A stretch of 59,898 nt of DNA from Candidatus Jordarchaeia archaeon. GTDB taxonomy: Archaea; Asgardarchaeota; Jordiarchaeia; Jordiarchaeales; Jordiarchaeaceae. Below the pieces are notes generated by a model that saw nothing but the letters and a program-made list of their open reading frames with translations, did not search any database and was not told the DNA's origin. The stretch is from assembly GCA_029856435.1 (NCBI GenBank), contig JAHQXB010000155.1, forward strand, positions 1-59,898, written 5' to 3'. Shown piece by piece: positions 17,313 to 26,531 of this stretch (position 1 is the stretch's first letter; each line of letters starts with the position of its first letter). The position numbers were made by a program, and so were the translations under genes.

Positions 17313-17864
17313 ATGAACATTATTGCTGTAGGCTCAGAAAACCCAGTTAAAATTGCAGCAGTAAAAAATGTAATGCAAAAACTACTAGGAGACGTGAAAA
17401 TCTGTGGCGTCAAAGTTCCAAGCGGAACACCACCCCAACCCCTAGGACTCAAACAAACCTTAGAAGGCGCACTTAACAGAGCCCAAAACGCTCTAGCCAA
17501 AGTAGATGGCGCCATTCTCGGCGTAGGCATCGAAGCAGGACTAATAGACATCAGACTGAACGGCGAGCTACATTACCTCGACTTCCAGTACTGCGCAATT
17601 TTAGACAAAGAAGGAAGAAAAACATTCGGAGCCGGCCCAGGGTTCGAATATCCCCCAATTGTTAATCAAAAGGTTATAAAACAAAATTTTGAAGTAGGAG
17701 AAGTAATGGAAGAGATAACAGGCATAAAAAACTTGGGCGAAAAAATGGGCGCCATAGGCTACCTGTCCCATGGACTAATTGATCGAACCAAACTAACCGA
17801 ACTCTCAGTCATAATGGCCATGCTACCAAGAATAAACACAGAACTATACTCAAAGGAGCCATAA
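17313..17864 (+). CDS. Inosine/xanthosine triphosphatase (YjjX/DUF84 family)
   Basis: Hydrolyses non-canonical ITP and XTP, protecting nucleotide pools. The 183-aa protein begins MNIIAVGSENPVKIAAVK and has GALNRAQNA, the acidic GVGIEAGL motif and MGAIGYLSHGLIDR near the end, all matching the DUF84 group. AGGTGAT precedes the ATG at ideal spacing. It stands alone. The coding strand is unusually rich in A and C compared with nearby genes. Confidence 0.92.
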   Translation: MNIIAVGSENPVKIAAVKNVMQKLLGDVKICGVKVPSGTPPQPLGLKQTLEGALNRAQNALAKVDGAILGVGIEAGLIDIRLNGELHYLDFQYCAILDKEGRKTFGAGPGFEYPPIVNQKVIKQNFEVGEVMEEITGIKNLGEKMGAIGYLSHGLIDRTKLTELSVIMAMLPRINTELYSKEP

Positions 17865-18307
17865 CCATTCCCACATAAGAAAACACTTCCAAAGCACTAC
17901 AATGAAGACCCCAGAGTTCTCAGTGTTCTCCTTATATCGTTGAGCTTGCAAGAGCAATACGCCCAAACGGCCGAGACTCAGTTTCCAGCTTACTAATTTT
18001 CGTCGACTTTTTAAACCCTAAAAGGATTCTCCTAATAACACATCTTTAAGACGAAAGAAAAACTCGGTTACAAAGCAACCTGAATTGACACAACCCAACT
18101 AAGGAGAATACTGCAAATTGTTAACTTCATCAAGTTACATACTAAAGACAATACCAGAGTAATGCAATTGCTACTTGTATAATTCAAACATGAGGATTAA
18201 GGAAAAAGGTGAGTACAAAACTAAACCAGTTCAAAATCGACAAGGTAATTAGTCTTTTAGAGGTGAAAAATTCAAGATTTTTATTAACCAATAGAAAATT
18301 TGGAAAA
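17865..18307. other. Intergenic region before the Roadblock cluster
   Basis: About 440 bases with no supported gene. It separates two convergent transcripts, the phosphatase (+) and a Roadblock gene (-), so it should hold both terminators. I found no strong hairpin followed by a T-run. Confidence 0.3.
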
Positions 18308-18673
18308 CTATATTAGTTCAGCTATCTTTTGAGCAGACCTACGCATATCCAAAAAAATCAAACCCAACTTAACATCCTTCTTAGCACTTACAGTCAATAC
18401 GGCATTAGGACCCGCACCCATCACAAAAATGTACCCCTCATTTCCACGTATGAAAACCTGCTCCAATTCTCCTTTCCCAAGTTCTTGGGCAGCCCGCTCA
18501 CCAAGGCTTAGCATAGCAGCAGTCATTGCTGCTACACGTGTTTCATCAACATTAGCAGGCAGCGCCGAGGCTATGGGAAGCCCCTCAACACTCACTATCG
18601 CTGCCGCTTCAATTTCAGGCACCGACGCTTCCAAGTCCTTTAGTATTTCTTCCAGATTTTCGCTCTTGGACAT
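18308..18673 (-). CDS. Roadblock/LC7 domain protein 1
   Basis: A 121-aa single-domain Roadblock/LC7 protein. The N-terminal helix (LEEILKDLEASVPEIEAAAIV) is followed by the GLPIAS turn, a long central helix rich in Ala (VAAMTAAMLSLGERAAQEL) and C-terminal strands ending in a helix. In bacteria the family member MglB regulates the MglA GTPase; in eukaryotes Roadblock dimers scaffold Rag and dynein complexes. The MglA-like GTPase gene lies 112 bases upstream on the same strand, so a direct partnership is the best inference. It is the last gene of a probable minus-strand operon. Confidence 0.88.
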   Translation of the reverse strand: MSKSENLEEILKDLEASVPEIEAAAIVSVEGLPIASALPANVDETRVAAMTAAMLSLGERAAQELGKGELEQVFIRGNEGYIFVMGAGPNAVLTVSAKKDVKLGLIFLDMRRSAQKIAELI

Positions 18674-18785
18674 TACTCACTTCACCAATGCCCTGTTTAA
18701 GCCTACTTACTTTTAAGATAAAGATTAAACTTATATTTTTTCCTCTACTCTCTGAGCGACAAGAAAATAAAATTATGAGCTATTT

Positions 18786-19379
18786 TTAAGCGGATTTAGG
18801 CATTAACTCCTGCTTATATAGCCTCTTCAAAAGAACTTCTCTGGAGAGCGCCTGAAACGCCCGCTTTACACCCAGTCCCTTAATCGCAATAGACTCATAG
18901 ACAGGCAACGAATCAGCTTTAAGAGCCTCAACCAGAACATTTTTCTCCAACGCATCCGGCAAATCACGCTTATTAAGTAAAATCAGTAAAGGGATCTCCC
19001 TGCCGAGCTGGTCTCCAAGAAGTCCCTTCAGTTCCTCTAAGCTCTCCAAATTGGCCTGCAACTGATCCCTCGAAGAATCAGCCACAAAAATAAGCCCATC
19101 AGCACCCTGAAGCACAATTTTCCTCTGATGCCTATGGCGCTTCTGACCAGCCACTGTGTACACATCGAAAATAACTTTACCCGTCGCAGATATCGGAGTA
19201 TAGTCAAAGTACAGCGTTCTACCGGTGGGATCCTCAACAGAGGTAAAACCACCCTTGTCCAGACCAGTTACCTCATCATAAATCCACCTAAGACAGGTAG
19301 TCTTCCCAGAAAGGGAAGGGCCCCAAAAAACTATTTTGAAATGTATCCTACCTTGAGCATCTTTTTTCAAAGGCAGCAC
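18786..19379 (-). CDS. MglA-like small GTPase
   Basis: A 197-aa Ras-superfamily GTPase. G1 is GPSLSGKTT (20-28) and G4 is NKRD (136-139). The G3 motif is YTVAGQ (74-79): the usual Asp of DxxGQ is Thr, as in the bacterial MglA group (TVPGQ). FVADSSRDQLQANLESLEEL also follows the MglA pattern. There is no lipidation motif at either end. MglA proteins act as polarity or motility switches controlled by Roadblock partners. Here the gene sits between Roadblock genes on the same strand. It starts at GTG with AGGA upstream. Arf/Sar-like archaeal GTPases are the alternative label, but G3 favours MglA. Confidence 0.88.
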   Translation of the reverse strand: MLPLKKDAQGRIHFKIVFWGPSLSGKTTCLRWIYDEVTGLDKGGFTSVEDPTGRTLYFDYTPISATGKVIFDVYTVAGQKRHRHQRKIVLQGADGLIFVADSSRDQLQANLESLEELKGLLGDQLGREIPLLILLNKRDLPDALEKNVLVEALKADSLPVYESIAIKGLGVKRAFQALSREVLLKRLYKQELMPKSA

Positions 19380-19414
19380 ACGTCCTACTCAATTTTAATA
19401 AGGAAAATGTTAAG

Positions 19415-19910
19415 TTACACCTTTTCGAGTTCGCTAAGGGCGGCCTTAAGCTCCTCGTCACTAGCTCCACCTTCAGACGCAGGCACAACTGGCTTCTCAG
19501 CAAGAAACTCGTCAAGAACACTCTTAAGTTGGGTCGATGCCTTCTTCATAACCAAGCGAATCATACCTATATTAACATCAGAATCAGTTATAACACAGAG
19601 AACACCTTTACCGCAACTTGCGGCAAAGATTTTCCCATTATCAAACTCTGAAGTTACAATGTTCAACTCGCCAATATCCAAGTTCTTACCCTGCTCTTCT
19701 GAAGCACAGTAAACTGCACTAGCAATAGCGCCTATCCCGTCATTCGACTGTCGGTGCCGCAACACTTCGACAAATGTCGACGGGATAGTATGAGAACTTT
19801 GATACGTGGGCTATGGTTAGTCCTGTTCTGTCCACGAGGATGACTTTTTTTATTCCGCTTTCTGCTTTAATGACATCGCTCAAAATTTTATCAAAGGCTT
19901 TTATATCCAT
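19415..19910 (-). pseudogene. Roadblock/LC7 protein 2, reading frame interrupted by a 34-nt hairpin-forming segment
   Basis: The gene begins at ATG 19910 (MDIKAFDKILSDVIKAES...) with a normal Roadblock N-terminal half through FSYYPVD. That frame stops at 19740-19742. The rest (DGIGAIASAVYCASEEQGK... to 19415) is intact in a frame shifted by one. Both halves are well conserved with no other stop codons. Removing 34 nt (19742-19775) restores one continuous protein of about 150 aa. The interruption forms a hairpin with perfect 10-bp arms. It could be a sequencing or assembly fault, a recent inactivation, or a segment removed or skipped during expression. The C-terminal tail (EKPVVPASEGG...) is acidic and flexible. 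Confidence 0.7.
19732..19788. repeat. Hairpin with 10-bp perfect inverted repeat inside Roadblock gene 2
   Basis: Arms CTATCCCGTC (19732-19741) and GACGGGATAG (19779-19788) are exact inverted repeats around 37 bases. Inside, TGTCG/CGACA and GTG/CAC pairs continue the stem to a six-base loop. The arms are themselves conserved coding sequence (Tyr-Pro-Val and Asp-Gly-Ile-Gly codons). On the coding strand an identical GAC codon borders each end of the 34-nt gap. Confidence 0.75.
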
Positions 19911-20071
19911 CAATTTTTAGCAATCCCCGCTTAGGTTTTGTTAAAAGATTTCTAATATTATCTCCTTTTACCAGATTATATTTGGTTTTCGGTTTTTATA
20001 GGGTTTCGTTAAGGTAAAGGGTTAATGTTTTTGAACTATTTTTGGATTTTTATGGTGTTTGGTTTTTAGGG

Positions 20072-20389
20072 TTATTTGTTTTGTGGTGGTTGTTCGGCGT
20101 TTTTGGCTCTGAGTACTATTAGTACGTATTCTTGTTCGGGGGCTATGTGTAGTTCGCTTTCTCCCGCATCTAGTGTTAGGAAGTTCAGTGTACCTTCACC
20201 GAGTTCTTGGATGACTTTTGATGCTTTTCCTACTAGTGACGTTACTTGGGCGGATATTATTTCGGTTTTTTCGGTTGAGAGGGTTGAACTTATGGGCAGT
20301 CCTTCGGTGTTTGTGACGATGACGCCCTTAACGCCTGGATGTTTTTGTAGCTGTTGTAGGGTTTTCTGGAAATACTTTGAGGTAATCAT
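20072..20389 (-). CDS. Roadblock/LC7 domain protein 3
   Basis: A 105-aa Roadblock protein: helix 1 (FQKTLQQLQKHPGVKGVIV), the GLPISSTL turn, a central helix (IISAQVTSLVGKASKVIQEL) and the ELHIAPEQEYVLIVLRAKN strand pair. It lacks the final helix seen in protein 1 and ends in a polar tail. ATG 20389 is chosen because GAGGTG lies six bases upstream; an in-frame GTG at 20398 overlaps that site. It is at the upstream end of the minus-strand Roadblock/GTPase group, separated from gene 2 by about 160 bases. Confidence 0.85.
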   Translation of the reverse strand: MITSKYFQKTLQQLQKHPGVKGVIVTNTEGLPISSTLSTEKTEIISAQVTSLVGKASKVIQELGEGTLNFLTLDAGESELHIAPEQEYVLIVLRAKNAEQPPQNK

Positions 20390-20727
20390 TGTGTACACCT
20401 CATCTTATGTTATAAAATACACATTTGTCTTTTAAAAACCTTTCAGTAAATGGGGAATGGTAGAAATTTTTTCATGAGTTGATGTTTTTTAGTTGTTTTC
20501 TTCTTTTTGGATGATTAATTTGTTCCGTGGAGGGATTTAATTTGCGTAGAAATAGCAATTTTTGATAGTTATGCGAAATATCAGTTAGCTATTTTTTTAT
20601 TAAAAAAATTTAAATTTTAGAAAGAAAATAGAACTCTTAAATCAAAATCATTATCTTTTGGGTTTGGAAGGCTAAGAGTTATAGCCAATAATTGCGCTAA
20701 TAGTTATATAGTTAAAGTGGTGGTTTC
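20390..20727. other. Divergent intergenic region between Roadblock genes 3 and 4
   Basis: About 340 AT-rich bases between divergent Roadblock genes, presumably with both promoters. A TATA-like GTTATATA at 20703-20710 precedes gene 4. No coding frame is seen. Confidence 0.35.
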
Positions 20728-21081
20728 ATGAGTCAATCTAAAGCTGAAAAGGTTTTGGCGGATCTCATGGACAAGATTCCGGAAATTGAAGGGATATTGC
20801 TTCTGGATACGAATGGAAATGTGAGTGTTGGGAAAACAATAACGCAGATGAATCATTCGGAGATAGCTAAGAATGCTGCGGTGATGATTGCCTCCGCCAG
20901 AGAGTTGAACAAGTCAATTAATAAAGGTGGTGCAAACGCAACCTACATTGAGGGCGATGATGGTTACGCGGTAACGGCAAATACAAAGAATGCTATATTG
21001 CTGGCAATAATTGGTAAGGATGCTGCTCCCTCTCTGGGGTTGATAATTAGAGATCTTAAGATAGCCCTATCAAAAATCTAG
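20728..21081 (+). CDS. Roadblock/LC7-like protein 4
   Basis: A 117-aa protein with the Roadblock layout: AEKVLADLMDKIPEIEGILLLDTNG, a helix (SEIAKNAAVMIASARELNKSI), then the ATYIEGDDGYAVTANTKNAILLAIIG strands and a last helix (SLGLIIRDLKIALSKI). The turn is NGNVSVG rather than GLPIAS, so it is more distant from proteins 1-3. GTGGTGG precedes the ATG. It is the only plus-strand member of the group and may be a differently regulated subunit. Confidence 0.82.
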   Translation: MSQSKAEKVLADLMDKIPEIEGILLLDTNGNVSVGKTITQMNHSEIAKNAAVMIASARELNKSINKGGANATYIEGDDGYAVTANTKNAILLAIIGKDAAPSLGLIIRDLKIALSKI

Positions 21082-21742
21082 ATTTGGGCATTGTTGTTTT
21101 TGAATTCAATTTTCTTCCCCCTCCATATTTAGAAAAAGATGGCAAGCGGCTTTGGAATATTTTTTTATAAAATAATGTGGATTCACTCAAAACTGGTAAA
21201 AAGGATTATCATGGATTTATTAGAGGAGAAAAATTAATACTCATTATATATAGACTTTTCATCTAATTTTTTCCTTTTCGCTTCCAGAAAGTATGGTTTT
21301 TCCGCCTTTTTTTGGGGGAAAGAAGCCTTAAATAACCCCGGTTGAGAAGAGGTTTAAGAAAAAGCTAATGAGAAAATCTATATACATTTATAGTTACTGG
21401 TTTAAGGAAATCTTTATGTTGTATTTGAGGGAATGAGATTGTAACATGCGGTAAGAAATCATTTAATTCGTTGAGATTCTTTTGAGAAATACTCCTGAGA
21501 ATATAAATACATAAAAACTTGTTTTACTTAAAGCCTCCTGAGAGGCGTATAAATTTCCTTAGAAAAGCGGCCTTGAATTGGGTCTATTTTAAAAACTGGG
21601 CATCAAGTGTTGTAATGAACATAAATATTATTAGTTTGTGTGGAAAAGGTTTTAGGTGTTAGTTAGTTGGATGGTGTTGTTTTCTGCGATATGAAGTTTA
21701 GTGTGTTGCGGCAAAGGAATTTTTTGAAGGCGGGGTGATGGC
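21082..21742. other. Long noncoding stretch upstream of smc
   Basis: About 660 bases, the longest region without a recognised gene apart from the degenerate stretch near 46 kb. It is AT-rich with several TATA-like boxes and a short GCCTC-CTGA-GAGGC hairpin at about 21532-21546 followed by GTATAAATT. I see no open frame or tRNA. It may hold the smc promoter and possibly a small RNA, but nothing identifies one. Confidence 0.3.
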
Positions 21743-24700
21743 TTGGTTTACATCAAAAAGGTTGTTGTCAGGGGCTTCAAGTCTTTTGGGAAGAAGAAGC
21801 TGACACTCCGCCTGTCTAAGGGATTCTCAGTCATAGTTGGACCGAATGGAAGTGGAAAAAGCAATTTACTGGATGCGATTCGTTTTGGACTTGGAGTGCT
21901 GAGTGCAAAGTCACTAAGAGTTAGTACCTTTTCGGATTTGGTTTTTACTCCTAGCAAAGAGGCTAAAACCTCTCCTGCCAAGTATGCTAGTGTAAGCGTA
22001 TATTTTGACAATTCGGATAGGAGAATCCCTCTGGATACCAATATGGTAATTATTGACCGGCAGGTTGACCGGACGGGTAAGGGAGTATATAAGCTGAATG
22101 GAAAAATCGTTTCCAGGACAGAAATAGTTGACCTCCTTGAAATAGCGGGAATAAGTCCTAGTGGGTATAATGTGGTTCCTCAAGGTGAAATATTTGAGCT
22201 TATTAAGATGGGATCACTTGAAAGAAGGAAACTCTTCGAAAACATTGCGGGAATAGCTTCATATGATGAGAAGAAGGAGAAGGCAGAAAAGGAGTTGGAG
22301 GCGGCGGAACAGAATCTTAGAGAGAACTTTGCTCAGGTGAGTGAGGTAAGAAAAGTAGTGGAAAGGCTGGGAAGGGAAAGAGAAGCTGCCCATAGATACC
22401 AGCAAATCACCGATGAAATAAAGTCTGCCCGCGCGAAACTTGTTTTTTACCAACTTTCAACCTCAGAGGCAGAATTATCAAACATTCTAAAGAGAATAGA
22501 GAGTAACAATGAGCAACTGAATAGTTTAAAGGAGAAGGAGAAGATATTGAGGGGAAAACTAGACGCCGCCGCAGCGAGAATAGAGGAGATTGAGAAGAGT
22601 ATCGTGGAGAATGTGGGAACTAGGGTTGGAGAGCTGCAATTCGAGCTTAGTGAAAAGAAGGCGATGTATTCTGAGAAGGAATTAGTTTTAAATTATCGGG
22701 AGGAGGAGTTTAGGAAGAGTGCGGATAGGCTAAACAGCCTGAGACGAGAAATCGAAGAGATCGAAGCCAAAATTAAAGAGGAAACAGCGAATATTGCTGA
22801 ATTAGAAAATCAAGGGTCGGAATTAGAGAAACAAATCAAAACGAAGCAAGACATTCTTGATGAGATAAATGAACAGATAGCAACCAGCGACGCCAAGTTT
22901 TCAAAATTAGGAGCCAGAATTAAAGAAATCCATGATGAGATGGAAAAATACAGATCTAAGATTGTTTCTCTTAAAACTGCTCAAGAAGCATTTAAGAAGG
23001 ATATTGAGTACATCTCGACAGCCATTAACTCAAGGAGAGCAGCAATAGAAGAAATTAAAAAATCGCTGCAAAGGGTCGAGAAGGAGAAAAGCGAAATTGA
23101 AGAAATAATTGAAAAATCTAGAAAGGATTTGGAGGCGTTTAATAATCAGGCGGAAGAACTGCAAAAGGAACAGGACGTTATTCGCCGACAGATAGAAGAG
23201 ACCGAGAAGCTAATTTTAAATGTTAGAGATGAAGTGGTGACCATTAAGGCCATAAACGAGGAGAGGAAAAGACTTCTTAGGGGACAGACTGCAATAAGAG
23301 AAATTCTAAGACTTCGAGACCAGAGAAAAATTGAGGGAATTTATGGAACAGTTTCTGAACTTGGGAAAACAGATTTGAAATACGCTCTAGCACTTGAGGT
23401 CGCAGCAGGTAACCGTGCCAATTACATAGTTGTTGATAATGATGAGGTAGCCGCCAAATGTATTAATTTTCTCAAAAATGGCAGAATAGGAAGAGCCTCC
23501 TTCCTGCCCCTAAACAGAATCCAAAGGACAAATTTCAAAATCACAAAGGGCGATGGAGTAATAGGCTCAGCAATTGACCTTATGGTTTTTGACGAAAAGT
23601 TCAGAGCCGCATTCGAATATGTGTTTGGAAATGTGGCAATAGTTAAGGATTTAAACACCGCCAGAAAACTGGACCTTCCAGAGATAAGGAAGGTGACCAT
23701 AGAGGGCGACATCGTCGAGCCCAGAGGAGTGATGAGCGGCGGCCACTACACTGGAAGAGCTAGCCTAACCTTTACGGAAACCGAAAAACTACCCCAATTA
23801 GAAGAACAGCTAAGCGGACTTAATGCGATTCGTCTGGAACTCCGAGAAAAACTCGATAAAGTATCGAAAGCTTACTTTGAGACGCGAAACAAGATAGAGG
23901 AAGAAGAACACCATCTTGGAAAGTATTCCGCCAACTTTGAGCATCTACTGGAACAGATAAAAGAAAAAAACGCGGAAGTAGATAAAATCGAATCGGAGAT
24001 AAAGAAACAGCAGAAACTAATTGAAGAAAGACAGAAACAATACAGCACAGTATCCCAGGAGATAGAGAAAATAGAGGAAAGAATTAAAACCCTTTCTGAC
24101 GAAGAACGAGCTCTTAACCAGATAATTGAAGAGTCAGGTGTTTCTGACCTATATGCTCAGTCAAGAAGCATGGAAACTGAGATTGCCAGCTTGAAAGAGA
24201 AACTGAGCACTGTTAAAGTAGAAATTGCCCAGTCGAAAACCAAGATGAACGAATACCTCACACCAAGAAGAGAAGAAATAAAGAATTTAATTAAAGAGCT
24301 GGAAAAAGAAGTCGCAAAAATCTCCAAAGAAAGAGAAGAGATTCAAAGCGTAATTCAGCCTCTACAACAAGAAATATCAAAACTGGAAGAGGAGAAAAGG
24401 ACACTTGAGGAAAATATTTCAAAACTAAGAAAAGAAGAAGCGAAACTCAAACAGGAAACATCAGTTTTAAGAAACGAATTGGAGGTAACCATTCGTAAGG
24501 CTAACTCAACAGAACTCGAACTAGGCAGGTTAATGGTGGAAAAAGAACATTTAGAAAAGGATATTCAAGAACTCAACAGTGAAGCCAGAGAGTTCATGGA
24601 TTTCAAACCCGAAGAAGTCTCAAAAGTTAACGTCGCCGAGCTAAGGGAACTAATAAAAAGAAAGGAAGCGGAGAAAAAGAGCCTTGAGCCAGTCAACATG

Positions 24701-25297
24701 TTAGCTATCCAACTCTATGAGCAGGAACGAGCCAGATACGAAGAAATGCTAAGAAAAAGAGAGGAGCTGATAAAAGAGAGAGAAAGCATAATGGAATTCA
24801 TAAGAGAAGTAGAGAGGGACAAGAAGAGAAGTTTCCTCGCAACATTTTACAGCATTGAGCGTAACTTCAAAAAAATATTTTCACGGCTTTCTCCAGGCGG
24901 AGAAGGAAGATTCATACTCGAAAACCAAGCAGATCCATTCTTGGGAGGAGTTGACATAGAGGCCCGCCCCTCGGGAAAAGAGGTAAAGAGAATAGAGTCC
25001 ATGTCGGGCGGCGAAAAATCTCTAACAGCAATTGCACTCATATTTGCCATACAGCAGTATCAGCCGGCACCATTCTACTTAATGGATGAAATAGATGCCT
25101 TCCTTGATGATGACAACGCAAACAGAGTAGCGGAATTACTTAAGGAATATTCAAAGGAGTCACAGTTAATACTGGTATCCCTTCGCGATATTACCATAGC
25201 TAAAGCAGACAGGGTGTTTGGCGTGATGTGTCGTGATGGTGTTTCAGATGTCGTTTCTCTAAGTATGGAAGAGGAGGTGAGGGAAGAAGATGATTGA
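21743..25297 (+). CDS. smc: Chromosome segregation SMC ATPase
   Basis: A 1184-aa SMC protein that compacts and segregates the chromosome as a dimer with ScpA and ScpB. The N-terminal head has FKSFG and Walker A GPNGSGKSN. Two long coiled coils flank a hinge at about residues 520-670 containing GIYGTVSEL, ALEVAAGNRANYIVV and SGGHYTGRA. The C-terminal head has the signature SMSGGEKSLTAIAL and Walker B FYLMDEIDAFLDD. TTG 21743 is preceded by GGTGATG at close spacing. The stop overlaps the scpA start, so the three condensin genes form an operon. Confidence 0.97.
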   Translation: MVYIKKVVVRGFKSFGKKKLTLRLSKGFSVIVGPNGSGKSNLLDAIRFGLGVLSAKSLRVSTFSDLVFTPSKEAKTSPAKYASVSVYFDNSDRRIPLDTNMVIIDRQVDRTGKGVYKLNGKIVSRTEIVDLLEIAGISPSGYNVVPQGEIFELIKMGSLERRKLFENIAGIASYDEKKEKAEKELEAAEQNLRENFAQVSEVRKVVERLGREREAAHRYQQITDEIKSARAKLVFYQLSTSEAELSNILKRIESNNEQLNSLKEKEKILRGKLDAAAARIEEIEKSIVENVGTRVGELQFELSEKKAMYSEKELVLNYREEEFRKSADRLNSLRREIEEIEAKIKEETANIAELENQGSELEKQIKTKQDILDEINEQIATSDAKFSKLGARIKEIHDEMEKYRSKIVSLKTAQEAFKKDIEYISTAINSRRAAIEEIKKSLQRVEKEKSEIEEIIEKSRKDLEAFNNQAEELQKEQDVIRRQIEETEKLILNVRDEVVTIKAINEERKRLLRGQTAIREILRLRDQRKIEGIYGTVSELGKTDLKYALALEVAAGNRANYIVVDNDEVAAKCINFLKNGRIGRASFLPLNRIQRTNFKITKGDGVIGSAIDLMVFDEKFRAAFEYVFGNVAIVKDLNTARKLDLPEIRKVTIEGDIVEPRGVMSGGHYTGRASLTFTETEKLPQLEEQLSGLNAIRLELREKLDKVSKAYFETRNKIEEEEHHLGKYSANFEHLLEQIKEKNAEVDKIESEIKKQQKLIEERQKQYSTVSQEIEKIEERIKTLSDEERALNQIIEESGVSDLYAQSRSMETEIASLKEKLSTVKVEIAQSKTKMNEYLTPRREEIKNLIKELEKEVAKISKEREEIQSVIQPLQQEISKLEEEKRTLEENISKLRKEEAKLKQETSVLRNELEVTIRKANSTELELGRLMVEKEHLEKDIQELNSEAREFMDFKPEEVSKVNVAELRELIKRKEAEKKSLEPVNMLAIQLYEQERARYEEMLRKREELIKERESIMEFIREVERDKKRSFLATFYSIERNFKKIFSRLSPGGEGRFILENQADPFLGGVDIEARPSGKEVKRIESMSGGEKSLTAIALIFAIQQYQPAPFYLMDEIDAFLDDDNANRVAELLKEYSKESQLILVSLRDITIAKADRVFGVMCRDGVSDVVSLSMEEEVREEDD

Positions 25298-25970
25298 ACA
25301 AAAGCAGGAGGAACCCTTCTGGATACATCCACCGTGGTCACTTCTAGTAGACACCACCCAAACAGCTGCGGATCCTTGGGAGATTAACGTTAGCAGAATA
25401 CTATTGAGCTTTTTAGAAAAAATGCGTGAAAAAGAAATGGTTAATTATACAGTTTCTGGAAAGGCTCTACTGACAGCATCAATTATTCATAGGATAAAAT
25501 CTGAACTGCTTTTAAAACTGGGACAGGAAAAGGATGAGAGGGAGGAAAAAGAGGAGGATTTAGACCTCAATTTACCACCAATCCCTATGCCTTATAGGTT
25601 AATAAATAGGAAAGTTAGTCTTGAGGAACTATTAGTAGCTTTGGAGAGAGTTCTACTTAGCGAAGAAACAAAAAAGGTTATTCAGAAACCTTTAAAGGAA
25701 GAAATCACGCCAGAACCATTCGTTTTTGAGCCTTCAAAGTTCAACATTGAAGAATACATAGAACAAATTTATGTAAAAATTATTTGCGGCGAGAAGGAGA
25801 TAACCAAATTTTCAGAGCTAGTTAACAAAAGAAACCCCATTGAAGTTGTTAGAAATCTGTTAAGTATTCTTATACTATATCTTAGACGGAAAATACACAT
25901 CTGGCAAGAAAGACAGTTCGGAGAGATCTACATAATGGATGTGGAAAAATGGCAAAGGATGCTAAAATGA
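25290..25970 (+). CDS. scpA: Segregation and condensation protein A (kleisin)
   Basis: The kleisin subunit that bridges the SMC heads. The 226-aa protein has the N-terminal ScpA pattern (DPWEINVSRILLSFLEKMREKEM, then FSVSG-like YTVSGKALLTASIIHRIKSELLL), an acidic linker and a winged-helix C-terminus ending LLSILILYLRRKIHIWQERQFGEI. It overlaps smc by eight bases and its own end overlaps scpB. The start and order smc-scpA-scpB match other archaea. The linker is short compared with bacterial ScpA. Confidence 0.9.
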   Translation: MIEQKQEEPFWIHPPWSLLVDTTQTAADPWEINVSRILLSFLEKMREKEMVNYTVSGKALLTASIIHRIKSELLLKLGQEKDEREEKEEDLDLNLPPIPMPYRLINRKVSLEELLVALERVLLSEETKKVIQKPLKEEITPEPFVFEPSKFNIEEYIEQIYVKIICGEKEITKFSELVNKRNPIEVVRNLLSILILYLRRKIHIWQERQFGEIYIMDVEKWQRMLK

Positions 25971-26524
25971 TTATTGAGGCTGCGTTATACGCTGCTGGTA
26001 GACCCCTTTCAATTGAGCAAATTGCAGAGGTTGCAAAAATTGATGATTTGGAATACGTGGACGAGCTAGTGAGACAGCTCATACGGGAATATGAGGAAAG
26101 AAACAGCGCATTGGAAATAGTTGCACTGCCCGGCAGTAAGTATGTATTGCAGCTCAAGCCCAGCTACTCTAACAAAATAAGTAATGTGGCCTCGCGTGGA
26201 TTATTATCCTTAGGCGAACTAAAAACTCTTGCCTATATCGCTCTGAAGCAACCAATAGAGCAATCTAAAGTGGCAAAGGCTCGAGGCTCACACAGCTATA
26301 AACATATCAAAAAGCTGGAGGAGTTAGGATTTTTAAAATTTGAACGAGCTGGCAGAACCAAAATTTTCCAAACCACAGAAATGTTTGCAGACTATTTTGG
26401 ATTCGACCACGAACCTAGGAGACTGAAACAACAATTAAGATGGAGAATAAGGAAGGAAGGCATCCAGACCCGATTAGAGGTCCAACCAGAAGCCACCCAA
26501 GAGCCTGAAGAATTTGAATCATAA
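25949..26524 (+). CDS. scpB: Segregation and condensation protein B
   Basis: The kleisin-interacting dimeric winged-helix subunit of the SMC complex. It begins with IIEAALYAAGRPLSIEQIAEVA and has the second winged helix in LSLGELKTLAYIALKQPIEQSKVAKARG, followed by a LEELGFLKFERAGRTKIFQTT wing. Length is 191 aa from ATG 25949. An in-frame ATG at 25967 overlaps the scpA stop as ATGA and is an equally good start, giving 185 aa. The C-terminal tail is charged and probably disordered. It ends seven bases from the convergent hypE. Confidence 0.9.
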   Translation: MAKDAKMIIEAALYAAGRPLSIEQIAEVAKIDDLEYVDELVRQLIREYEERNSALEIVALPGSKYVLQLKPSYSNKISNVASRGLLSLGELKTLAYIALKQPIEQSKVAKARGSHSYKHIKKLEELGFLKFERAGRTKIFQTTEMFADYFGFDHEPRRLKQQLRWRIRKEGIQTRLEVQPEATQEPEEFES

Positions 26525-26531
26525 TATTTTA

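Noticed and set aside
17641..17660. tRNA T-loop-like GGTTCGAATAT
   Set aside because: It is inside the ITP/XTP phosphatase coding sequence and no acceptor or anticodon stem surrounds it.
19732..19788. Archaeal BHB splice motif in the interrupted Roadblock gene
   Set aside because: The bulges fall in the wrong order for the minus-strand transcript and one has four bases, so a standard tRNA-endonuclease intron is not supported.
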